Assembly: GCA_017618625.1 (NCBI GenBank)
Contig: JAFZTV010000033.1
Span: forward strand, 13,889 to 77,888
Reading direction: 5' to 3'
Length of the DNA stretch: 64,000 bases
Source: Bacteroidales bacterium
GTDB lineage: Bacteria > Bacteroidota > Bacteroidia > Bacteroidales > P3
The notes below the pieces were generated by a model. The model had not been told where the DNA came from and searched no databases. It worked only from the letters and a program-made list of their open reading frames with translations. Positions 8,966 to 17,012 of the stretch are shown one piece after another (within the stretch, counting starts at the first letter, position 1; each line of letters starts with the position of its first letter). The position numbers and the translations under genes were made by a program.

Positions 8966-9949
8966 CTATTCCTGATACCTCGGGGCGAAGGTCTGCATAT
9001 AAGGCCTCACCTCCTCTGGCGTTGCCATAACCATCTCCTGCCATTGGCGCTCCACACACTCGTCTTTCGGCCATTGTCTATAGCCGCTGAGTATCTCCTC
9101 GTCTATTCGGCGCGCCACAAGCTGGTAGTATTCCTTCGACGAAAGTCCTTCGGGACAGCCTAGGTCTATGGCTGGATGGAAGCAGTAATGCACATGGCCT
9201 TTGTTTTGCAGTATGCTGGAAATCATCTGCTCCATGTAGTTCTCCTCCATTGCAGCCTCCGTGTGGTCGTTATGCCATAGATGTTGGGCTTTGTATGTGG
9301 CGTTGGGCTCCAATTCGTAGTTTATCGTTACTGGGACAATACAATAATCGGCTATCGAGCCCGTCATGCTAAGCATGTGTATTATAGAAGGGTCTGTCTT
9401 GTCGATACGGTCCTTGGTGCGTCCGTTGCGCTGAGCAATCCATACCGACGAGCCTTGCCCCTCGGTAGGTGCGAGCGACTGCCGCAGTTCCGCACTTATA
9501 TGCATCATCGCCTCGCCGAATCCGCGCTTCGAACCTCCTCGCCCAATGGCGATAATCTTGTTACAAATGGCTATGTCTGTTGCAAATTCGTTGACATATA
9601 GATTTGTGCCAGCAATTATCTGAGACGTATCAAACCCGTTTTCAAGCAGTATCACCTGAAGGAAATAGGCATCCAGCACTATGTCTCGGTGGTTGGATAT
9701 GAAAAGTGTCGGCTTGTGTGTAAGGTTCTCTATGCCTGAATATGTGAACCCTTGTGCTGTGCGCTGAAGTATTACATGCGCAAGCGGTATCATCACATCG
9801 CGCTGAAATTCCAACGTCGAACTAACGACACTAAGCTTGTTCGAGAGATAGTCGGCAGGCTTATCGGGATAGGCCCACTGCGAGACCACACGTACATTCT
9901 CCGACTTTGAGAGGCGGATTACTGCATCGTGTATCTCAGGGCTGAACAT
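8966..9949 (-). CDS. Phospholipid-type acyltransferase (1-acylglycerol-3-phosphate acyltransferase-like)
   Basis: 327 residues. The centre carries LFISNHRDIVLDAYFL (about 83-98), the SNHRD form of the acyltransferase His-Asp motif found in Bacteroidota PlsC/PlsB-like proteins, and a substrate-binding stretch VWIAQRNGRTKDR (about 168-180), equivalent to the FPEGTRS block. It probably transfers an acyl chain to a glycerolipid. Its start codon directly follows the stop of gpsA (no gap), so the two genes form a lipid-precursor pair. It ends 7 bp from the converging PNGase F-like gene. The exact substrate is unproven. Confidence 0.82.
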   Translation of the reverse strand: MFSPEIHDAVIRLSKSENVRVVSQWAYPDKPADYLSNKLSVVSSTLEFQRDVMIPLAHVILQRTAQGFTYSGIENLTHKPTLFISNHRDIVLDAYFLQVILLENGFDTSQIIAGTNLYVNEFATDIAICNKIIAIGRGGSKRGFGEAMMHISAELRQSLAPTEGQGSSVWIAQRNGRTKDRIDKTDPSIIHMLSMTGSIADYCIVPVTINYELEPNATYKAQHLWHNDHTEAAMEENYMEQMISSILQNKGHVHYCFHPAIDLGCPEGLSSKEYYQLVARRIDEEILSGYRQWPKDECVERQWQEMVMATPEEVRPYMQTFAPRYQE

Positions 9950-10804
9950 TTAGTCAAAACAGAGAATATGGTCGGTTGGAGAGCCGTCAAGAAGTATATC
10001 GCATACGGTCTGGGCAATGGGAAGCTTGGCTCCTTCGCGTATTTGGTCGAAACTCTGGGCTGCATAGTAACCTTCCGGTATCATCGGCATCTGATCCAAC
10101 GCAGTTTTCACATCTACACCCTGTCCTATCATACGACCCAGCGTGAAATTGCGGCTGAGCTCCGAGTAGCAGGTCGCAAGCAGGTCGGCCACTGCGTTCT
10201 CGTCGAATTTAGCAGCACGGGTAACCTCTTTCAGTATAGCCGCCACCAACATTCCTGTACAGTTGTCACCACCACCGATACCACGGCATAAGCCAACGGC
10301 CACAGCATAGATATTTTTCAACGTGGCTGCACGTTCAAGGCGGTGCATGTCGTTCGACGGGGTGCAACGCATCACGTTGGAACGCAACATCGAGCACACC
10401 TTTCTAGCCAGTTCCCTGTTGGGGCTTGCCACGGTGAGTGCGCCCATCTGGCCTTTCGATACCTCTTCGGCATGCGACGGCCCGCCTATGACACAAAGGC
10501 GCTCCTCGTTCACGTTGAAGCGTTCTTTCATGAAGGTGGTTACCGACTGGTGTGTCTCGGGGAGGAATCCTTTGACTGCTGAAATGACATTTTTCCCGTC
10601 GAAAACATGTGCATCGAGCGGTGAAAGCAACTCATAAAGAAACGGCGATGGCACAGCGAGCATGATGTCGTCAGCGGCATCGATAGCCTCGGTGATGGGA
10701 CGTCCGTCTTTACGTTTCCACCAAAACACATCCACACCGTGTTCTCTAATCAACCTCTCTATTTCTGTGGCCCAGCTGCCACTTCCAATAATTGATATTT
10801 TCAT
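9950..10804 (-). CDS. gpsA: Glycerol-3-phosphate dehydrogenase [NAD(P)+]
   Basis: 284 residues, shorter than the usual ~330. The Rossmann start is GSGSWATEI (7-15), followed by IMLAVPSPFL, ISAVKGFLPET, the family block GGPSHAEEVSKG and the catalytic-lysine block ATLKNIYAVAVGLC. It reduces dihydroxyacetone phosphate to sn-glycerol-3-phosphate for phospholipid synthesis, which suits the acyltransferase gene that abuts it. The shortening is mainly in N-terminal loops (WWKRKDGRPI instead of a longer insertion); all key motifs remain. A TACTTTTG -7 element lies about 105 bp upstream. Confidence 0.93.
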   Translation of the reverse strand: MKISIIGSGSWATEIERLIREHGVDVFWWKRKDGRPITEAIDAADDIMLAVPSPFLYELLSPLDAHVFDGKNVISAVKGFLPETHQSVTTFMKERFNVNEERLCVIGGPSHAEEVSKGQMGALTVASPNRELARKVCSMLRSNVMRCTPSNDMHRLERAATLKNIYAVAVGLCRGIGGGDNCTGMLVAAILKEVTRAAKFDENAVADLLATCYSELSRNFTLGRMIGQGVDVKTALDQMPMIPEGYYAAQSFDQIREGAKLPIAQTVCDILLDGSPTDHILCFD

Positions 10805-10907
10805 GTTAGAGTAGTTTCGGACGTATGTTGTAACTCACTGGCTTCTTGTTAGTAATTGTGAATGATAGAGGGAGTGGAGGGTATTACAACTACGCCACAA
10901 TAATTTG

Positions 10908-10915
10908 CAAAAGTA
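10908..10915 (-). promoter_or_regulatory. Promoter -7 element for gpsA operon (TACTTTTG)
   Basis: Reverse-strand TACTTTTG followed by CA matches the Bacteroidota -7 consensus. The 196-bp gap around it is AT-rich and holds no gene. Confidence 0.5.
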
Positions 10916-11000
10916 CTAATAAATTTTAAAAATAGTTAAAATTGCGTGTTGATTTGCTAACCGCTAAGAGTTTACAACTCAAACCAACCGCATAGAAATA

Positions 11001-12287
11001 CTACTTCCTGAACGAATAGACGGCGCCGAGGATGAAGCGCTCGTTGTGCACCTTGCAGGCGTCGTGCTTGGCTGTGGGCACATCGGTGTTGAGGGTGTTT
11101 TTGTAGGCGGCGAAAGTGTGTTCGATCTCGAACCAGAACGACAAGCCGAAATTGGTTACATAGCCGATTCGCGGCTGAACGCGGTACATCCAGTCGATAT
11201 CGTAGCCGCGTCCGTAAACGCCGGTGACCGTTTGCGTCGCCAGATGTATATTGCTGCCGGTGGTGTTGTAAGCTCCTCCAATGAATATGCCGGGCTGCCA
11301 GTGGCCTTTGGTTCGTCCGAAGTCGAACCATAGGGTGGCGAAATGGAAGGGACGGTAGTCGTATAGGCCTGTCTGTGTGTCGTAGCGCTCATAGTAGCCG
11401 CCCAGCGTGCAGCCCTCGTACAAGTTGTCCGACAGGATGGTCTGCGCCTTGAGGCTCCACTTGTCCCAGTCGTATCGCACGAAGGCAGAGAAGGAATGAG
11501 ACGCATAGCGGGTGTCGATCTTGTGTTTGCCGCCGGCGGTGTCGGTCACATAGTCGCGGGGCTTTATGACCAGCAGGTTGTAGGCAACGCCTGCAAGCAG
11601 TCGGTCGCTGTGGTAGCGCAGCTGCAGGTTGAACTCGGGCACCAGCGAGTGTTTCAGGTATGTGGTCGAGGCGCCGTTGACGCCTTGTGACTTGTTGTCG
11701 AGCTGGAAGGCGGCGACAGCCAAAGCCTCGAAGCGTCCGTAGCGCATAGTGTAGCGCATCTGCGTGTAGCGGGCGTAGGGGTGGAACGGTGCTCCCATGT
11801 TGAGCGGCTGCGTGGCGGGCATAATCTCGTGCACGGTCATGGGGTACCAGAACTGGCCGAGCAGCAACTCATGGTGCTGCCACCGCATGTCGATGTAGGC
11901 GTGGCGGAGGCGGAAGAGGTTGATAGAGGCATCGCTGGCGCCTGTGTAGTCGCCTTCGATATAGCCTTTGATTTTCGCTCCCAGCACGTCGGGCCCCTCA
12001 ATGGTGAGTGCCAGCCGCGCGGTGATGGCCAGCATGTTGAGGCTCGGGGTGGCGTTGAGGTCGTGGCCGTCGGCGTCGCGTTCAACAGGCTTGGGGTAGA
12101 AGAGCATCATCTCCTCGCGACCCGACACCACCTGGCGGGTGTCAACGAAGAACTGCGGGTTTACGAGCCCGGAGAAATGGAAATGCCACTTGCGGTTGGC
12201 GGTGGAGTCGGCAGGTTCGGCCGCAACGGCGCCGACAACGAGAAGCAGCAGGGAAAGAACAAAAGCGCGTTTCAATTTATAACACAT
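11001..12287 (-). CDS. Outer-membrane porin-like beta-barrel protein (DcaP-like)
   Basis: 428 residues with a signal peptide (about 1-23, ending VAAEP). The mature part alternates polar and aromatic residues in strands ending in Tyr/Phe/Arg and finishes with a short C-terminal strand (FILGAVYSFRK), as in outer-membrane porins. The opening HFHFSGLVNPQFFVDTRQVVSGRE and the GYIEGDYTG...FRLRHAYIDMRW block are typical of trimeric DcaP-type porins of Bacteroidota. The permeant is unknown. It lies 30 bp downstream of the small membrane-protein gene and is probably co-transcribed with it. Confidence 0.75.
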   Translation of the reverse strand: MCYKLKRAFVLSLLLLVVGAVAAEPADSTANRKWHFHFSGLVNPQFFVDTRQVVSGREEMMLFYPKPVERDADGHDLNATPSLNMLAITARLALTIEGPDVLGAKIKGYIEGDYTGASDASINLFRLRHAYIDMRWQHHELLLGQFWYPMTVHEIMPATQPLNMGAPFHPYARYTQMRYTMRYGRFEALAVAAFQLDNKSQGVNGASTTYLKHSLVPEFNLQLRYHSDRLLAGVAYNLLVIKPRDYVTDTAGGKHKIDTRYASHSFSAFVRYDWDKWSLKAQTILSDNLYEGCTLGGYYERYDTQTGLYDYRPFHFATLWFDFGRTKGHWQPGIFIGGAYNTTGSNIHLATQTVTGVYGRGYDIDWMYRVQPRIGYVTNFGLSFWFEIEHTFAAYKNTLNTDVPTAKHDACKVHNERFILGAVYSFRK

Positions 12288-12317
12288 TCAAACAATAACG
12301 CATTAACGCATTCAAGA

Positions 12318-13019
12318 CTATTTTTTGTTTCCAGCAAGTGCGAGGATGAGACCAAGAGCCACACCCAACAGCGCAGCGAAGAGCACCTGCAGGTTGGCGG
12401 GCAGGATGAAGGTGATGGTGTGAGCCGGGAACCAGAAGAGAGGTATGGTTTTCTTGATAACCAAGCCCCATTGCGCGTTCCAGTCGATAGACTTGAGATA
12501 TTCTGTCATCTTCATGGGACGGAACAGCCCGCGCACCGTACCACCGTTGCTCAGGATGTGAATGTCGGTGCATTTGTGGAAGGTCATCATGACCGGGGCG
12601 AAGATGGAGTTCATCAGCACGCTGACGCAGAAAGCAATGCCCAGCTTGCCCCACGAGAACGACGACTCGGCGAAGATGGCCGCCAGCGAGCCCTTCTCGC
12701 AGCCGGCAAGGATTTCCATGAACCTGGGCACTCCTGTCTTGAATATCACCATCGCCATCGCGATGCAGATGCCGAGGAAGCCCCACACAATCATGCGCGG
12801 CAGCACACCGAAGCCTTTCTCGTAGTAGTTCCCCTTGCGGATGCGCAGAGCCAGCATCTCGCCGAAGGTGGCGAGGATGGCAAACTTGAAGAACGCCATC
12901 ACGAAAGGCAGCTGTTCGGTGGCGGTATTGAATGCAGCGTAAAAGCCGGTCGCGGGTATAAAGAACGGCACCAGCACCACAGCGACGCAAAGGACTACAA
13001 TCAAATCAGATTTTTTCAT
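12318..13019 (-). CDS. Small membrane protein, Mpv17/PMP22-like
   Basis: 233 residues with four or five hydrophobic helices (about 5-22, 36-56, 73-93, 116-142, 205-230). The C-terminal half reads IDWNAQWGLVIKKTIPLFWFPAHTI and then ILPANLQVLFAALLGVALG, resembling the signature region of the Mpv17/PMP22 family as it appears in Bacteroidota. Function of bacterial members is unknown. The porin gene follows by 30 bp. Family assignment is by pattern memory only and should be treated as moderate. Confidence 0.6.
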   Translation of the reverse strand: MKKSDLIVVLCVAVVLVPFFIPATGFYAAFNTATEQLPFVMAFFKFAILATFGEMLALRIRKGNYYEKGFGVLPRMIVWGFLGICIAMAMVIFKTGVPRFMEILAGCEKGSLAAIFAESSFSWGKLGIAFCVSVLMNSIFAPVMMTFHKCTDIHILSNGGTVRGLFRPMKMTEYLKSIDWNAQWGLVIKKTIPLFWFPAHTITFILPANLQVLFAALLGVALGLILALAGNKK

Positions 13020-13178
13020 GTTCTAATGTTGAATGATGATATTATGAAATTAACGGCCGGCCTCTCGCCAACCAAACTAAAATAACGCCAAACCGCATCG
13101 TTTTAGTATCTGCCGCCACCCTCACAATCACATGACAAATAAAAAATTGCAGGAAAAAGCAACGCAATCAGATAAAAA

Positions 13179-13210
13179 GTAGGGGCGTACACCTATGTGT
13201 GCGCCCCTAC
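13179..13210 (-). terminator. Rho-independent terminator after T9SS tail relic 1
   Basis: A 14-bp stem (13 of 14 paired) with a 4-nt loop, gtaggggcg...cgcccctac. Read on the minus strand it is followed by TTTTT. It belongs to the relic ending at 13231. Confidence 0.8.
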
Positions 13211-13230
13211 TTCGGCTATTAACGAATGTG

Positions 13231-13425
13231 CTATCTCACCACAACCTTCTGCGGCTGGCGGCCGCCGATTTTGACCATATATACACCCATGCTGTTCACA
13301 TGTATGGGCCCTTCAATGCGGCCTTTGTGGATTATGCGCCCCATGACATCGTAGATAAGGGCGTCGGAGTTGTCGGCACCTTCGAAAGCAACGGGCAAAC
13401 CCCTCCAGCGGCTTTGATTTGACTT
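13231..13425 (-). pseudogene. Relic of a T9SS type A C-terminal sorting domain (tail 1)
   Basis: A reverse-strand frame with no usable start, bounded upstream by an in-frame TGA, encodes about 64 residues: RGLPVAFEGADNSDALIYD, VMGRIIHKG, IEGPIHVNSMGVYMVKIG and QKVVVR before the TAG. This is the complete C-terminal half of a type A sorting domain (YDVMGR, G-x-Y-M-V-K and the terminal KVVVR). The body of the secreted protein is gone, so this is a remnant, not a gene. Its terminator is still intact just downstream. Confidence 0.8.
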
Positions 13426-13642
13426 TCACATGGCTTTGATATGATACCTTAATTACATCGAAAAACTCTAAGAACACGAAAGGTTTTTGATTGTGCCAGT
13501 GTTTTATTGTGGAATTGCGTTAGGATTTGGCTGGGATTGAAAATCCTGAAAAAAGAAGTGCCGGATTTTTCGCTTGATTTATTCGCTCGATTCAATCTTA
13601 TTTAGCGCTGCTCCTCAATGCCAAAGCATGTAATTTATTAAA

Positions 13643-13681
13643 CGGTGCTCAAGGCCACGACCAGCGGTCAGGCTCGGAAAT
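13643..13681. repeat. 39-bp dispersed repeat, copy 1
   Basis: The segment beginning cggtgctcaaggccacgacc and ending tcggaaat is repeated at 13997-14035 with 2 differences. Copy 2 is contiguous with a T9SS tail relic. Read on the minus strand in that frame, both copies encode VVALST, so this copy is probably a third, more decayed tail fragment. Confidence 0.75.
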
Positions 13682-13693
13682 TCTGCACAGCGG

Positions 13694-13770
13694 GTCGTAG
13701 TATAGTCGTGGTATGGTCATGGTAAAGTCGTGGTAAAGTCATGGTAAAGTCGTGGTAAAGTCATGAGAAA
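13694..13770. repeat. 11-bp periodic array, 7 units
   Basis: Seven consecutive 11-bp units of the form gtcRtggtaaa, with the first, second and last units diverged (gtcgtagtata, gtcgtggtatg, gtcatgagaaa). Alternate units differ by g/a at position 4. It is non-coding and lies between relic sorting-domain fragments. Same period as the arrays near 29.6, 38.6, 39.0, 57.9 and 58.5 kb. Confidence 0.9.
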
Positions 13771-13888
13771 CATAAATTGTAGCGAATTTAAGTTTTTTTA
13801 GGAAGGCTCGTGACTAATTTAACATTTCGTCGGGTCATTACATCTATGGGGGAGAGGTATGCAGCAGGATCTACCTTTTGCCAACAAA

Positions 13889-13916
13889 AAAGCCTCGTTT
13901 CTCAAGACGAGGCTTT
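13889..13916 (-). terminator. Rho-independent terminator after T9SS tail relic 2
   Basis: Stem aaagcctcg/cgaggcttt with a 10-nt loop; on the minus strand it is followed by a run of T. It lies 25 bp after the TAG of relic 2. Confidence 0.8.
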
Positions 13917-13940
13917 CCCATGATTTGAGCAATAAATATA

Positions 13941-14035
13941 CTATCTCACCACCACCTTCTGCAGCTGACGGTCGCGCACCTTCACCATGTCTTCAGCGGT
14001 GCTCAAGGCCACGACCTGCGGTCAGGTTCGGAAAT
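13941..14035 (-). pseudogene. Relic of a T9SS type A C-terminal sorting domain (tail 2)
   Basis: The minus-strand frame ending with TAG at 13941-13943 reads PQVVALSTAEDMVKVRDRQ then LQKVVVR. About 31 bp at its end match the end of tail 1 with only a few changes. An in-frame TGA lies just upstream, so only the last 26 residues of a sorting domain remain. The upstream part is the second copy of the 39-bp repeat. The two tails probably descend from duplicated T9SS cargo genes lost by deletion. Confidence 0.7.
13997..14035. repeat. 39-bp dispersed repeat, copy 2
   Basis: Second copy of the 13643-13681 repeat, contiguous with T9SS tail relic 2. Confidence 0.75.
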
Positions 14036-14070
14036 CCGACACAACGGGCATGCAACCCACCACAAAAAAA

Positions 14071-14091
14071 CGGCTCCTTTTGTTTGAGCCG
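14071..14091 (-). terminator. Terminator after the TPR relic
   Basis: Stem cggctc/gagccg followed on the minus strand by TTTTTTT. It lies about 45 bp after the stop of the broken TPR/SprT locus. Confidence 0.75.
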
Positions 14092-14137
14092 CCTTTCTGT
14101 GCATATCCCATTGGTTTGTACTTGTGACACTTACCCG

Positions 14138-14625
14138 TTACTTGTCTTGATTGTCAATTTGCGGTGAAATGATAGAGTCCAGTTTCTTTTTAACTTCGGC
14201 GTGTAGGTCCTTGTTGTTCTTGTCAAGCGCCAAAAAACATTCTATACGCCTCAACCGCCTCGGTGTAGTGCTTCTGGTTCAATTCAAGTTCGCCGATTTT
14301 GTACCACGTTTAAAGAATTTGTTATACTTGCCGGTGATGTGCAACCAGTAGTGGATCATTTCGTGAATAAGCGTTTCGTTTCTCTGTCCAATCAGCGTCG
14401 GCCAGAAAGTATATTGTGGCAATCCATCCTCCATGCCAACGTTTCCTACATTTATCTGTGCTATATGAAGTGGATTCTTAACCGTCTTTTGATAATTTCA
14501 CCTCAAACAGGCAGCCTTGGAGGACTCCGTTGAAATACTTGGCGTTATACTTCTTGTATTTCTTTCTTAAGATGAAATTGCGAATCTAGACTTTTAATAG
14601 TCCAAAGTTCTGCTACTTGGCTCAT
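14138..14625 (-). pseudogene. Broken SprT-like zinc protease gene joined to a TPR remnant
   Basis: Translation needs several frame changes. From ATG 14623-14625 it reads MSQVAELWTIKSLDSQF; a shift gives LRKKYKKYNAKYFNGVLQG; another shift near 14490 gives HIAQINVGNVGMEDG, FWPTLIGQRNETL and IHEMIHYWLHITGKYNKF. The HEMIH motif is the HExxH zinc site of SprT-like proteins. After about 14310 another frame reads WYKIGELELNQKHYTEAVEAY and then FLALDKNNKDLHAEVKKKL up to TAA at 14138-14140, a tetratricopeptide-type end. At least three frameshifts separate these pieces. The first ATG overlaps the stop of the upstream broken gene (ATGA), showing they once formed an operon. Confidence 0.75.
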
Positions 14626-14905
14626 ATTGAATCTTTTGTCTCGACTGTCAAACTGTGTTCATTCAAAATGAAAATGTATTCAAAATCATCGTAGGTGAAT
14701 GTTTGGGTAAACATTAGATTGTTTGTCTCGGATGCTTTTTCCTTGACATATTCCAGAAATTCAAGTGTGTCAAAGAATAAAGCTTGTTCATACACCCATC
14801 TTTTCAACATCTTTTTCACAAATTCCACTACTTTAATCCAGGTTCAAAGTCAAATTCATAAAAGTCTTTGCCTACATCCAATGTGTGTTTTATCTCTTTC
14901 TTCAT
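14622..14905 (-). pseudogene. Frameshifted small gene of unknown function
   Basis: From ATG 14903-14905 the frame reads MKKEIKHTLDVGKDFYEFDF and stops after EPGLK. One base out of frame the sequence continues WIKVVEFVKKMLKRWVYEQ...FTYDDFEYIFILNEHSLTVETKDSI to a TGA at 14622-14624. The two pieces join into about 92 residues, so a single-base frameshift near 14840 is likely. The product is acidic and unfamiliar. The stop overlaps the start of the SprT-like pseudogene. A 68-residue product from an internal GTG (14828) cannot be excluded. Confidence 0.6.
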
Positions 14906-14937
14906 ATTGTTTAATTATCATTGCCACTTTGGAACTG

Positions 14938-16032
14938 TCACCCAATCCAGAACGAGCAAAGTAATACGACGATAGTCAAAGCCAAAACAATCGCCCAAAA
15001 TAACGTAGATCCGCTTTGTGACATTTGCCATCCAAGATATTTGAAGTCGCTGAATTCTTTGCGTTTCCAAAGGTATAAATGGTTTCGTAACCAAATAACA
15101 AACAGTTTAAGTTGAACCTTATTGTGACGAATAAAGTATTCCTTGACTTTAACGTCCAGTTCAGGCTTGTCCATCCAGCTCAATGTATGGCACCACGCTA
15201 TTTTGGTTCCTTCGATACCAAGGCACACCACAAATTCATTTTTGTTACACCCTTCCCAATAGTCTCGTTGTTTCAATGCAATACTGACACCCACAGATGC
15301 CGGGAATAACAGTATAAAAACATGAATCTCGCTTTGTAGCCCGCAAAAGGCATTTAAGTGCTTCAGCTCATATGCTGCTTCATCGTAATCGCATCTATGC
15401 TTAACACCTTTAGAAACAAGAAGTACATCCTGCTCCCATCCGGAAGTTTTTGGATAGTCAAACAGTCCGAGTTTTTTTGCTTCAATACGACTGATACGCT
15501 GTCCACGGAAAACAGAATTGGAATTTTTTACCGGATTATAGTATCGATGTGTATAGGTGACGGTCTGAGTATTGTATTCATCGCCGTCCCAATAACAGGC
15601 TTCGCCATCTCCACCGCTTACACAATTGGGGTGATACACACTGATGCGTTCTATCTCTGTTCCCCAGCGCTTGCACATCCTATAGAAAGCATTGGAAGTA
15701 ATAGTGAAACTTTTGCCAGTATTCAATGCCCAGAAATACTCATCGGGATGTTTGATATGCTCAATCCTCTTGACCGTGTATGATTTACCTTCCGAATCGT
15801 ACTTGGTCTCCGTTATCTCTCTGCGTTCCACCCATGCGGAGTGATGAGTGACACTTGTTACATAGCCGCTCAAATATTCCGTGGATGTTGTTTGGAAGTG
15901 AAAGACAAGATAAATCACTCCTTCTGCAGCCAATGTGATGAGCAGATATGCCCACCAATAGCCCGTATCGGCACCGCACAACAGTGCGATTATAATGGCA
16001 ATCGGAGGAAGTGCAAATGCGACAATGTACAT
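14938..16032 (-). CDS. Membrane protein of unknown function
   Basis: 364 residues. Two N-terminal helices (about 3-20 and 27-44), one central hydrophobic segment (about 238-254) and a C-terminal helix (about 343-361) flank two soluble regions. The first soluble part is rich in His, Tyr and Cys (YHPNCVSGGDGEACYWDGDEYNTQTVTYTHRYYNP), the second is Lys/Trp-rich. I do not recognise the family. It is the last gene of the minus-strand island, 25 bp after the LemA-like gene, so co-transcription is likely. Confidence 0.6.
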   Translation of the reverse strand: MYIVAFALPPIAIIIALLCGADTGYWWAYLLITLAAEGVIYLVFHFQTTSTEYLSGYVTSVTHHSAWVERREITETKYDSEGKSYTVKRIEHIKHPDEYFWALNTGKSFTITSNAFYRMCKRWGTEIERISVYHPNCVSGGDGEACYWDGDEYNTQTVTYTHRYYNPVKNSNSVFRGQRISRIEAKKLGLFDYPKTSGWEQDVLLVSKGVKHRCDYDEAAYELKHLNAFCGLQSEIHVFILLFPASVGVSIALKQRDYWEGCNKNEFVVCLGIEGTKIAWCHTLSWMDKPELDVKVKEYFIRHNKVQLKLFVIWLRNHLYLWKRKEFSDFKYLGWQMSQSGSTLFWAIVLALTIVVLLCSFWIG

Positions 16033-16057
16033 GAGTATATTTTACCTGCCGCTGGTG

Positions 16058-16585
16058 TCAGTCTAGTTTCAAGTAGTCGTTGTCTTTACGGGTGCGCAGC
16101 ACTTCCTGAGTGTTGTCCGAGGATATTACCACATAGTTTATATCCTCTTTGTTCCGTATAAACCAGCACTGGGGCATTGAGTTGATAAGTGTCTCACGTT
16201 CCCGGATTATATCAAGCATACGCTGTTGGGCTGAACAGAAATATTCGCGTTGAACTTCTATGCTCTGCATCAGGTCGTAATAAAGCGAGGTGTCGAAATC
16301 AGGATTTGACTCCTGTATCCACTTCATTGTTGTGGAACCCACCTCACGATAGCGGCCTGAAATTATATCTGGATAGACTTTTTCGAAGGTCTTGCGATAT
16401 TGCTCGGCCACGCCAGCTTTCTCCTTGATGATTTTCCACATCGCATCGTGGATGGCGGTTATGCTGCCCTCCTGGGCTTTAGCCTCTTTGCGTAGTACCA
16501 ACTCACGGTTGTTGAATATAAAATACATAATCAACAAGATGACAGCGACTGCAGCCGCAATGATAATAATGATAGTTGTTGTCAT
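16058..16585 (-). CDS. LemA-like membrane-anchored protein
   Basis: 175 residues from the ATG at 16583-16585, chosen because it overlaps the upstream stop as ATGA. An N-terminal helix (about 2-24) is followed by a long helical domain: FNNRELVLRKEAKAQEGSITAIHD, then AEQYRKTFEKVYPDIISGRY, then REYFCSAQQRMLDIIRERETL. This layout resembles LemA family proteins (membrane helix plus a four-helix bundle). The role of LemA is unknown. The family call rests on the helical pattern and is moderate. Confidence 0.6.
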   Translation of the reverse strand: MTTTIIIIIAAAVAVILLIMYFIFNNRELVLRKEAKAQEGSITAIHDAMWKIIKEKAGVAEQYRKTFEKVYPDIISGRYREVGSTTMKWIQESNPDFDTSLYYDLMQSIEVQREYFCSAQQRMLDIIRERETLINSMPQCWFIRNKEDINYVVISSDNTQEVLRTRKDNDYLKLD

Positions 16586-17001
16586 GATTGGATATTTTGT
16601 TTGTTTACACACTGTGTTATGTCGAAATAGTAACGTTCAATCCAGACCGCTTCATTTTCCTCGTATAGGTCTGTGCAGTTTACATATTCCAGCCAGTCGA
16701 TTACTTTAGAGTTTCGTATGTTTTGGCCGTGACAGCGGTATCTCATCCACTCGCCGCGCCCAGGGTTGTAGTCGATAATATAACAGATAATATCGTACTC
16801 CAGCCGTACATAGTGCTCTGCATCGGTCAAAATGAATGGATTGTCCGGCGAGCATCCGCGTACCGACGTGTCGTATTTGCGATACTGCAACGCGTCGCGG
16901 TCAATACGGTTGGCGCGAATGGCGTGAAGCAAAGCACGCCGCATGGCAGTACATTCACGCCCGGCAATGGCTCTGGCTATAGGTTGGAGACGATAGATCA
17001 T
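16582..17001 (-). CDS. Hypothetical protein, Arg/Tyr-rich
   Basis: 139 residues from Met at 17001 (an upstream Met at 17019 would overlap the amidohydrolase stop). It is rich in Arg, Tyr and Asp, with CTAMRRALLHAIRANRIDRDALQYRKY near the N-terminus and a WIERYYFDITQCVNKQ end. No membrane segment or known motif is visible. Its stop overlaps the LemA-like start by 4 bp, so translation is probably coupled. Confidence 0.55.
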   Translation of the reverse strand: MIYRLQPIARAIAGRECTAMRRALLHAIRANRIDRDALQYRKYDTSVRGCSPDNPFILTDAEHYVRLEYDIICYIIDYNPGRGEWMRYRCHGQNIRNSKVIDWLEYVNCTDLYEENEAVWIERYYFDITQCVNKQNIQS

Positions 17002-17012
17002 GGTTAGAATAG

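Noticed and set aside
13643..14035. CRISPR-like direct repeats
   Set aside because: Only two 39-bp copies, not regularly spaced, explained by relic sorting-domain sequence; no cas genes in the window.
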